From NCBI GenBank assembly GCA_026417155.1, contig JAOADU010000071.1:1-40791 (forward strand): 40,791 nucleotides of DNA, read 5' to 3'. The DNA is from Bacteroidales bacterium (GTDB lineage: Bacteria; Bacteroidota; Bacteroidia; Bacteroidales; GWA2-32-17). A program made the translations under genes and the position numbers. Below, piece after piece: positions 29,530-37,650 of this stretch (its first letter is position 1; every line of letters starts with the position of its first letter). Below the pieces are notes generated by a model. That model was not told the DNA's origin. It was given only the letters and a program-made list of their open reading frames with translations, and did no database searches.

Positions 29530-30091
29530 TAGCTTTTAAAATATCTTCGGGATAATTTATATTAAAAAACATCTTTTTGGTATCAAAATGGTCATCAATA
29601 GTAATAATTGTTGTAACAGCCTTTTTAAATAAATGGCGAATAGTATAATCACCCATAGATATTTGTTTCTCTACCAATGGTAAAATACTTGTAAAATAGA
29701 TGGCATGAAGCGGTTCAAAACCATTTGCATGATATGGAACAATAATTTCTGTTTTTAATTGCAAGGCTTTAGTTGTTAAATATTTAATAAAGTCGGCACT
29801 AAGAAATGGCATATCATTAGAAACTACAAAAACAAAAGGACTTTTAGTATGTTTTAACGCTGCATGAATACCAGCTATGGGACCTATATCTTTATAATAA
29901 TCGGTATAAGTAACACACTTACTACATTCCCAACTCTCATTCGATATTATGAAAATATCATTAAAGATCTGCTCCAGTGTAGCAATTTGTAAATCTAAAA
30001 TAGATTTTGATTGAATGCGGATTTCAGACTTATTTAATCCATTCAATCGTGTTGCTTTTCCGCCTGCTAATATGGCAGCACTTAAAATCAT
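29510..30091 (-). CDS. mobA: Molybdenum cofactor guanylyltransferase
   Basis: AAILAGGKATRLNGLNKSEIRI, DIGPIAGIHAALKHTKSPFVFVVSNDMPFLS; overlaps the downstream nuoE-like gene by 20 nt. Confidence 0.88.
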   Translation of the reverse strand: MILSAAILAGGKATRLNGLNKSEIRIQSKSILDLQIATLEQIFNDIFIISNESWECSKCVTYTDYYKDIGPIAGIHAALKHTKSPFVFVVSNDMPFLSADFIKYLTTKALQLKTEIIVPYHANGFEPLHAIYFTSILPLVEKQISMGDYTIRHLFKKAVTTIITIDDHFDTKKMFFNINYPEDILKANDYAKQ

Positions 30092-30102
30092 AAGGAATAA
30101 GG

Positions 30103-30110
30103 CAAAACTA
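30103..30110 (-). promoter_or_regulatory. Candidate Bacteroidota -7 box (TAGTTTTG) for the mobA-FDH operon
   Basis: TANNTTTG 11 nt upstream of the mobA ATG; no -33 seen. Confidence 0.35.
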
Positions 30111-30311
30111 AATATTTTTTAAAATAAATAAAAAGATACGTCTTTATTTAGCTTATAATTAGCGGTAAGTTAAATACCGCATAAAACTAAAACTTTAAGA
30201 TAATATTGTACATTAATGCAATAGCTGTGCTGGTGTATTTCCCAATAACCAATCTTTGCAAAAAGTTTATAAAAAATTACATCAGCATTTTATGATTTAT
30301 TAATTTCATTT

Positions 30312-30319
30312 TATATTTG
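30312..30319 (+). promoter_or_regulatory. Candidate Bacteroidota -7 box (TATATTTG) for the R-M module
   Basis: TANNTTTG match 132 nt upstream of the methyltransferase ATG, leaving an unusually long leader. Confidence 0.35.
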
Positions 30320-30451
30320 CATTGAAAGGTAAAATGCAACACTAAGGCGACATTAATTCCAAAATTGGAAATAAGGCATAGTGGAGTGGCGTATATTATT
30401 GTAGTGCATATAAAAAACTAAGATACATAAAAAGTCAATTAAATAGGCTCC

Positions 30452-31243
30452 ATGGAATTATATAAAATATACAACGAAGATTGCTTAATTACAATGGGCA
30501 GAATGCCTAATGAGTTTATTGATTTTGTAATTACATCACCTCCATATGATGATATTAGAAATTATAATGGATTTCATTTTGAATTTGAAAAAATTGCTCA
30601 TGAACTATTTAGAATATTAAAAATTGGAGGCATCGTAATTTGGGTTGTTGCAGATGCAACTGTGGATGGAAGTGAAACAGGTACATCCTTCAAACAAGCT
30701 TTGTTTTTCAAGGAAAAAGTTGGATTTCGTATTCATGATACAATGATATATTACAAAAACAATCCAATGCCTCAAACTGGTAAAAGATATCATCAACATT
30801 TTGAATATATGTTTGCTTTTTCCAAAGGTTCACCAAAAACTTTTAATCCCATTACTGAACAAACAAAATACCGTGGTCTTGCAAATATGAAAAATAGAGG
30901 TAAAGAAGGATTACTAGATTATGAAAAAGTACCACGAACTACTGAAAAAAAAGTTGGTAATGTATTTTTTTATTCTGTTGGCGGTGGAATATCAACAAAA
31001 GACAAAATCGCTTATCATCATCCTGCTATTTTTCCTGAACAATTAGTGTATGATCAAATCTATACTTGGACAAATGAAGGTGACTTGGTTTATGATCCCT
31101 TTATGGGAAGCGGAACCACCGCGAAAGTCGCACATATTATGAACAGAAAATGGATTGGTTCAGAGATTTCAAAAGAATATGTTGAAATTGCTAATGAAAG
31201 GTTAAAAAATTACACTACAAATAATTTGTTTACAAAAAAATAA
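30452..31243 (+). CDS. Site-specific DNA methyltransferase (N4-cytosine/N6-adenine, beta-type motif order), Type II R-M
   Basis: TSPPYDDIRNY (motif IV) followed by YDPFMGSGTTAKVAHIMNRKWIGSEISKEYVEIANERL (motif I). Confidence 0.94.
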   Translation: MELYKIYNEDCLITMGRMPNEFIDFVITSPPYDDIRNYNGFHFEFEKIAHELFRILKIGGIVIWVVADATVDGSETGTSFKQALFFKEKVGFRIHDTMIYYKNNPMPQTGKRYHQHFEYMFAFSKGSPKTFNPITEQTKYRGLANMKNRGKEGLLDYEKVPRTTEKKVGNVFFYSVGGGISTKDKIAYHHPAIFPEQLVYDQIYTWTNEGDLVYDPFMGSGTTAKVAHIMNRKWIGSEISKEYVEIANERLKNYTTNNLFTKK

Positions 31244-31244
31244 T

Positions 31245-31994
31245 ATGAATTTAGTTGAACGAGGTTCTCTAATTGCAAAAAATGGCTTTAAGAATGAAGA
31301 CGATATTGTAAAAAAATTTAATGACTGGAAAAAAGACAAAGATGCTCAAGCATGGTTAGTTATTATGAAGTATGAACTTTCAGAAATTGAGTATGTTGAA
31401 GCTGTAAAAATATCAGGTTACAAAACTGACGTTCAAGTACAAATTACCATAAAACTCAAGAAAGCAATTGACATTGAAAATTTGCAGGTTAAATTGGTAA
31501 GTAATCCTAAAGGGTTTAATCAAATTGATAAGCGATGGGTTGACAAATATGCAGAAATGTGGAATATGCCTGAACAAATTGTTTCTATACTAAAGAGATA
31601 TACAGGTGAAGAAAAACCTACTATTAATAAACCTAAAGATAAAAGAAGAATGTTTGCAAATGAATTTTCTAAAGTTGAACAGGAAGTTATTTTAAAATGG
31701 TTAAAGAAAAATCAATCTTTAATTGTTTCTGACATTTTGAAAGGACAGGGGAAAATTTGCAGCAGAATGGATGTTAGCTACTCAAAAAGTTGAGAAAAAT
31801 GCAAGATGGATACTTAAACCCATGAATTTTTTATATGAATTATTTCGGGAACGGAGAAATTAAAATAACAAATAGAGGAAATTATAAAAATTGGAAGAAT
31901 TACTATGCAACGTAAAGGTGGTGATGGAGGAAGAGATACTGCAAAAATGTTACAATTTAAAATTAATCCTGCAGAATTGTTTACTCATGAATAA
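31245..31994 (+). pseudogene. Type II restriction endonuclease, reading frame broken by three +1 homopolymer shifts
   Basis: The 182-aa ORF 31245-31793 continues across three frames: GKFAAEWMLATQKVEKNARWILKPMNF / YMNYFGNGEIKITNRGNYK / IGRITMQRKGGDGGRDTAKMLQFKINPAELFTHE*; removing one base at each of three homopolymers restores a single ~249-aa ORF. Confidence 0.82.
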
Positions 31995-32114
31995 AATAGA
32001 TAGAAATACCTATTTTACCAGTTTGCATATGCAATTAAAATGCTCCATAACACTCTTCACAAAACCATTAGCAATAAATACCCTATCATTTAAACGATAT
32101 AAAGCGATTTACTA

Positions 32115-32145
32115 TTTGGAATTATCGAAAATTTTGTTAATTTCG
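32115..32145 (+). promoter_or_regulatory. Candidate Bacteroidota promoter (TTTG-N19-TAATTTCG) for the ECF sigma operon
   Basis: -33 exact, -7 with one mismatch, 66 nt before the ATG. Confidence 0.45.
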
Positions 32146-32211
32146 TAAAAAAAGTATACATACAGACAACGTTTTAACGTTATTCATTGTCTTAAAATTG
32201 AATAAAAGATC

Positions 32212-32748
32212 ATGCAAGGTAGCGATGGTATAACATACATTGGCGAAGCCAAACAAGGTTGGGAAGATCTTTATAATCAATATTCCCGAAAAATGTATGG
32301 TGTTTGTCTTCGCTATGCACGAAATGCTGATGATGCCAAAGATATCTTGCACGATGGTTTTTTAAAAGTTTTTAAATGCCTTCATGAATACAAAGGCACA
32401 GGTTCTTTTGAAGGTTGGATACGACGTATTATGGTGCATACAGCTATTAATACATACAGACTATACAACAGCCGATGGTTCTTCATTGAAGATAACACCG
32501 AAATAGACACCCCCGACGAAATAACAATTGAAGACAACATCTCGTATGAAGAACTTATAAAACACATCAACGCTCTGCCCGATGGTTATCGTATAGTGTT
32601 TAACATGTATGTTATCGAAGGATATAAGCATCAGGAGATTGCCCAAATGCTTGGCATCTCAGAATCAACGTCCAAAACTCAATTGCTCAAAGCAAGAAAA
32701 TTGTTAACTAAACGATTAGGAGTTAAGAACTATGAAAAAGTTTACTAA
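32212..32748 (+). CDS. RNA polymerase sigma factor, ECF (sigma-70) family
   Basis: YNQYSRKMYGVCLRYARNADDAKDILHDGFLKVFKCLHEYKGTGSFEGWIRRIMVHTAIN; LPDGYRIVFNMYVIEGYKHQEIAQMLGISESTSKTQLLKARKLL. Confidence 0.95.
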   Translation: MQGSDGITYIGEAKQGWEDLYNQYSRKMYGVCLRYARNADDAKDILHDGFLKVFKCLHEYKGTGSFEGWIRRIMVHTAINTYRLYNSRWFFIEDNTEIDTPDEITIEDNISYEELIKHINALPDGYRIVFNMYVIEGYKHQEIAQMLGISESTSKTQLLKARKLLTKRLGVKNYEKVY

Positions 32749-33955
32749 CGATCAATTCGACGATTTTATTCGTAATCAGCTATACGATTACGAACAAGAG
32801 CCTCCTATTGAGGTTTTTCAATCGTTAAAGAAAAATATTCAAAAAAACAATATTTTTCATTTTAATCAATATATTGCATTAGGAATTATTACTATTGCAA
32901 CTTTCATTGCCACATATTTTTTCCTTAATCACAATGATACTTCCATTACTACTCACAACTTGAATGACAAAACCACTATTGTTCAACCCGCATCCAACAA
33001 TATTATGGAGTACCCAATAACAACTGAAGAACATAAGCAAAATATTATCCACAATAATTCCAACACCCGTCAACAAAATTTACAACAAAAAGCAACCACA
33101 ACAAATAGTATTACTACAGAAAGCACGCAAGCCGATCAAATGAATCAATTAATTCAAACAGATAATAAAAATAACTTAAAAACCAAACCCGTTTATGAAG
33201 TTGTTACTCATGCTGCTACCTGTAAACAATGGAACGGAAAAGCATATATTCGTTGTAATACCTCAGATATCAGCTTTTATTGGAAAGAACTCAATGTCCA
33301 TAAAACAAGTGTTGAAAATTTGAAATACGGTCAATATACAGTTTTTGCAAAGCGTGGTGATGAAATTATTGATACCATTATTATTAACATTCCCGATAGC
33401 GGATCTGTAATTGCTGATTTTAAAATATACGATTTGCTTATCGGTAACGAATTAATGACAATTACAGAAAATCTTACACTGATAGACAAGAAAATATGGA
33501 AAAATCAAAACAATGTTTCATTTTATTGGTATTTCGATAATGAAGCGGTTTATGCACAAGCCGAACCCAAACATTCATTTACAAAATCGGGACAATATAC
33601 TATAAGCCTGGTAGCTAAATCATCTAAAGGATGCATTGATAGTATAACTAAATCGTATATTGTAGAAATACCATTAAACTATGTTGAATTGCCTAATATT
33701 TTCTCGCCCAATGGCGATGGCATTCATGATTATTTTACACCTGTACTCTACGATATGGAATCCGTTGAATGTTCCATTTTTGACAGAAACGGCACTTTAA
33801 TTTATGAATGGAAAACTTTAGATGGAAAATGGGATGGAAAAATTAGAAATACAAATCAAACCGCTTCACCTGGAACATATTATTATATTTTGAAAGGTAA
33901 AACCAAATCGGGAAAACAAATCATGCACAAAGGAATGGTTCAATTGGTATTGTAG
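32732..33955 (+). CDS. Membrane protein with anti-sigma-like cytoplasmic N-terminus, one TM, PKD domain and T9SS type-B/gliding-motility-associated C-terminal domain
   Basis: Overlaps the ECF gene by 17 nt; TM IALGIITIATFIATYFFL with no signal peptide; PKD-like VSFYWYFDNEAVYAQAEPKHSFTKSGQYTISLVAKSSKGCIDS; LPNIFSPNGDGIHDYFTP...CSIFDRNGTLIYEWK...WDGKI...GTYYYILKG. Confidence 0.85.
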   Translation: MKKFTNDQFDDFIRNQLYDYEQEPPIEVFQSLKKNIQKNNIFHFNQYIALGIITIATFIATYFFLNHNDTSITTHNLNDKTTIVQPASNNIMEYPITTEEHKQNIIHNNSNTRQQNLQQKATTTNSITTESTQADQMNQLIQTDNKNNLKTKPVYEVVTHAATCKQWNGKAYIRCNTSDISFYWKELNVHKTSVENLKYGQYTVFAKRGDEIIDTIIINIPDSGSVIADFKIYDLLIGNELMTITENLTLIDKKIWKNQNNVSFYWYFDNEAVYAQAEPKHSFTKSGQYTISLVAKSSKGCIDSITKSYIVEIPLNYVELPNIFSPNGDGIHDYFTPVLYDMESVECSIFDRNGTLIYEWKTLDGKWDGKIRNTNQTASPGTYYYILKGKTKSGKQIMHKGMVQLVL

Positions 33956-36519
33956 TTATTTTCTCTTTGCATCAACAATAACTTGACAGTATTTAAGAAA
34001 TGCTCTGTAGATATGGGCTTTGAAAAGTACTCAACAAAACCGCTTTCGATAAATTTCTCCTTATCCGATGGCATCGAATATGCTGTTTGAGCAATAAATG
34101 GTACATGCAAATATGGTGGATATTTTTCCTTTATTACCTTCAATAGCATCCCACCTTCCCACTCTTGTGGTAAATTAATGTCTAAAATAACAACATCAAA
34201 AGGCTTTTGTAAGTTATTTTCAATTACTTCTATTGTTTCTGAGCCAGTTTTTACCCATGTTACTTTAGCTACAGGTTCTAATATTGTAATAAGAAACAAT
34301 GCATTAAAATCATCATCTTCAACGAGCAACACTCTTCCTTTCTTATCGCCAACTATTGTTTCTATTTTTTGGGTATCAACTTCAGATTGAGGTACTTCTT
34401 CCGATGACGGTAAAATAATATTTACGGTAGTTCCAAAATTCTTTTTGCTCGATATTTCGATAGTTCCACCCATTAGCTTTACCAGACGTTTAGCCAGCGG
34501 TAACCCTAACCCTGCCCCTTGAAATGGCCTATCAAATCCCATTTGCTCTTGTCTAAACGCTTCAAAAATATTCGACAAGTAAGTTTCTTCTATACCGATA
34601 CCTGTATCGGATACAGAAATTTTTACATTACCCGAAGCTGGAATGTATGTTGTTGCTAAAGTTATTTTTCCTTTATTAGTGTATTTTACAGCATTATCGA
34701 GCACTTCTACTAATACTTTAAACAGCAAATCGTGATCGCAACGAACAGCAGGCACGTCGCCCAATAAATATTGCAACTCGAGTTTTTTTTCGTTTATCCT
34801 AAAAACAAATAAATCGCCTACTTTTTTTACAATCTTGTTCGGGTTACATACTGAAAAATGTGGTTTAATGTCATTTGCTTCGGCACGACTAATATCAATA
34901 ATATTATTCAATAAATTGAGCAAGCGGTTGCTGCTTTGTACAATGCCATCAATGTATTTTATCAAATCGGGATGTTCCGAGGCTTTTATTTTGCCTTTTA
35001 GTACTTCCGACAAGCCTACAATTGCGCTAAGAGGTGTGCGTATTTCATGATTGATATTTGCCAAAAATGCATCTTTTAAAAAGTTCGATTCTTCCATTTT
35101 CTTAATGGCTACCTCGAGTTGTTTTAAAGCTTTTTCTTTTTCATTAATTTCTTTTAGTAGTTCGTTTGTTCGCTCATTTACTCTTTGTTCGAGTTCTTCG
35201 TTCGTTGATATTAATTCTTCGTTTATTTTTTCAATTTCTAAGTTTTTCTCCTGAATAACTAGTTTTGACTTTTGTCCTATTCTCAATCGTACAAAAACTA
35301 ACAATAAGACAAAAAATAAGATTATTAAAACAATAATTAGTAAATACTTGAATGTTAAATTTTTTCTTAACTTTTCTAATGCTTGCTGATGTTCGATACG
35401 AAGATTATTTAGTTCATGTTCCTTTACACTTTGATTAATTAAATATTCCAATTCTAAAGATTTTTGAAGATATTGTTCATTGAATATAGAATCGTCGAAC
35501 TCATTAATGTATTTATACAACTCAACAGCTTCTTTATATTGGTTTGTTTTTTCGTAATATAATGCCTGTATTTCTACATAATAACGTTTTACATCTTTCG
35601 ATGTTTTATTATTTATAAGCTGTTTTGCATTTGAGAGATAATTTCGCGCTTTCTCAAGCTGATTGGTTAAACATGCTATTTTGGCTAGTGCAATTATATC
35701 TTTAATTATATTTTCTTTGTCGTTGGCTTGTGTATGTAAAACTAAAGCTTCGTTAAATGTTTTCTCTGCCAATTCATAATTTTTCATTAATAAATATACT
35801 TCGGCTATATTCCCGTATGAATTAGCAAGTGTTCTCGTCTCTCCAATTTTTTTTTTCAATTCAAGCGACTCTTTAAAATAGTTTAAAGCTTTCTCGTAGC
35901 TACCTATTTTTTTATATACTATTCCGATATTATTATAAGTATAAGATAAATTTTTTTGATCGTTAATTTGATGATATATTTCTTTGGCTTTTATAAAGTA
36001 GTCAAATGCTTTATCGTAGTTACCCTGATCTTTACTTATTAGTCCTAAGTTATTATATGTTTGCCCCAATAAAGCAATTTTATCGGACTTTAAGGCGTAC
36101 TGATATGCTTTATTGTAATTAGATAAGGCTTCGGAAAATAACGACCATTCATGAAAAATAGCTCCTATGCGATTATACACTTGAGCTAAGCCTTCATTAT
36201 CTCCTTTTTTATGTAGTAGTTGTCGTTGTAAATTTAGATAGGTTAAACTTTCTTTCCTGTCACCAGAATAATAATATGCTAATGCTAAATGATTGTATAA
36301 TGTAATTAGTTCGTCTATTTCAGCTCTTTTTTCAATATAAAGTAATAATTCTTTTCCGAGCTTTATAGCTCTTTCAGGATTTTTACCAATGTAAAATTTT
36401 ACGGTATCGAAATATGATTTGTACGACAGCGTATCGAAAGAATATGAAAATATTTTTGTACTCCAACAATTTAAACCAACAAATAACAATAGAATATATA
36501 TGTTTTTTATCGAATTCAT
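33940..36519 (-). CDS. Hybrid sensor histidine kinase with N-terminal TPR array and C-terminal receiver domain
   Basis: Six or more TPR-like repeats, TM, coiled coil, HisKA FLANINHEIRTPLSAIVGLSE, HATPase (DNAVKYTNKG, DTGIGIEE, GAGLGLPLAKRLV), REC (LLVEDDDFNALF, VVILDINLP, YFSKPIS). Confidence 0.95.
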   Translation of the reverse strand: MNSIKNIYILLLFVGLNCWSTKIFSYSFDTLSYKSYFDTVKFYIGKNPERAIKLGKELLLYIEKRAEIDELITLYNHLALAYYYSGDRKESLTYLNLQRQLLHKKGDNEGLAQVYNRIGAIFHEWSLFSEALSNYNKAYQYALKSDKIALLGQTYNNLGLISKDQGNYDKAFDYFIKAKEIYHQINDQKNLSYTYNNIGIVYKKIGSYEKALNYFKESLELKKKIGETRTLANSYGNIAEVYLLMKNYELAEKTFNEALVLHTQANDKENIIKDIIALAKIACLTNQLEKARNYLSNAKQLINNKTSKDVKRYYVEIQALYYEKTNQYKEAVELYKYINEFDDSIFNEQYLQKSLELEYLINQSVKEHELNNLRIEHQQALEKLRKNLTFKYLLIIVLIILFFVLLLVFVRLRIGQKSKLVIQEKNLEIEKINEELISTNEELEQRVNERTNELLKEINEKEKALKQLEVAIKKMEESNFLKDAFLANINHEIRTPLSAIVGLSEVLKGKIKASEHPDLIKYIDGIVQSSNRLLNLLNNIIDISRAEANDIKPHFSVCNPNKIVKKVGDLFVFRINEKKLELQYLLGDVPAVRCDHDLLFKVLVEVLDNAVKYTNKGKITLATTYIPASGNVKISVSDTGIGIEETYLSNIFEAFRQEQMGFDRPFQGAGLGLPLAKRLVKLMGGTIEISSKKNFGTTVNIILPSSEEVPQSEVDTQKIETIVGDKKGRVLLVEDDDFNALFLITILEPVAKVTWVKTGSETIEVIENNLQKPFDVVILDINLPQEWEGGMLLKVIKEKYPPYLHVPFIAQTAYSMPSDKEKFIESGFVEYFSKPISTEHFLNTVKLLLMQRENNYNTN

Positions 36520-36579
36520 TTTGACGAAGTAAAAAAATTAAGTGATAAAATTAAATATTATTTTGACAAAAAGCAAGGA

Positions 36580-37650
36580 TTAATTTTTAAATAAATCTAA
36601 AAATATAGGATAATGATCACTAAAGCCGCCATTAAATTTGAACCCTACATACATACGATATGGCTTTACTCCAACGAAGGCATCATCTTTTTCGGATAGA
36701 AAATCGGCATTAAACACTTTTGCATTGTCGGGTGTCGTATAAATAGAATTTGTTTTTTGCAATAAGCTGCCAGAAACAATAAACTGGTCAATTAATCCCC
36801 ATTGTCCCTGAAATTTAAGACTACCCATACCTTTTACTTCTTTCATATACCATGCCAAATTATACAATTCGCCTGGCTGAGGATTGTCGAACTTTGTTTG
36901 GGCTCGCAATACATCAGTAATACTTAAATTATCTGGTTCATCATTAAAATCGCCCATGATAATAATATTGGCATACCAGTTAGTTCGAAATATTGAATCA
37001 ACCTTTGATCGGACAATGCTTGCTACGAATTGGCGGTTTTTGTCCGATTCGCTTTGTCCTCCTAAACGCGAAGGCCAATGATTCATAAAAATGTGTAATG
37101 TATCGTGTGTGTGTGTACAACCTTTTACATAGAGTACATCTCTTGTTTTTCGTGTTAAATCCCATGGGAACTCAATAGTATAAAAAGCTTCGTTCAATAT
37201 CCGAAATTTATCTTTCCGATACAATAAAGCCACATCAATTCCTCGTTCATCAGGCGATTCTTTATGAACTAAGCCATAATTTCTCCATTTTAATGGCGTA
37301 CTTTTTATTAAATCTTCTAATACATATCTATTTTCTATTTCGCAAAAACCAATAATTTCGGGCAATTCCCACCCTCCTAAAGCAGCTAAAACTTTGTATA
37401 TTTTCTTTTGTTTTTCTTTAAATTTTTCCCATGTCCAATGTCTGGGTCCATCGGGAGTAAATTCATCGTCATTTTTAAGACTATCGTTAAACGGATCGAA
37501 ATAATTTTCAACATTATACGAAACTATTCTTAAAAAACCTCTATCTTCGGCATAGTTAATTTCTGTTAAGCGATTATCAACAGAATTTTTCGTTGATTTG
37601 CAAGAGATAATAACAATGCACAACAATAAAAACACTATAACTTTATGCAT
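36580..37650 (-). CDS. Endonuclease/exonuclease/phosphatase family lipoprotein
   Basis: Lipobox-like IISCKS; RIVSYNVENYFDPFND, GFCEIENRYVLEDL, NHWPSRLGGQ, IIMGDFNDEPDN, FSDHYPI. Confidence 0.92.
   Translation of the reverse strand: MHKVIVFLLLCIVIISCKSTKNSVDNRLTEINYAEDRGFLRIVSYNVENYFDPFNDSLKNDDEFTPDGPRHWTWEKFKEKQKKIYKVLAALGGWELPEIIGFCEIENRYVLEDLIKSTPLKWRNYGLVHKESPDERGIDVALLYRKDKFRILNEAFYTIEFPWDLTRKTRDVLYVKGCTHTHDTLHIFMNHWPSRLGGQSESDKNRQFVASIVRSKVDSIFRTNWYANIIIMGDFNDEPDNLSITDVLRAQTKFDNPQPGELYNLAWYMKEVKGMGSLKFQGQWGLIDQFIVSGSLLQKTNSIYTTPDNAKVFNADFLSEKDDAFVGVKPYRMYVGFKFNGGFSDHYPIFLDLFKN

Noticed and set aside
30163-30181. Short inverted repeat GCGGTA-AGTTAAA-TACCGC between mobA and the methyltransferase, considered as an integron attC or IS end
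   Set aside because: Only a 6-bp stem, with no flanking target duplication, integrase or second copy visible in the window.
31891-32148. 85-aa plus-strand ORF after the restriction gene
   Set aside because: Starts at TTG in a different frame from the recognisable endonuclease C-terminus (RITMQRKGGDGGRDTAKMLQFKINPAEL), so it is an out-of-frame read through pseudogene and intergenic sequence.
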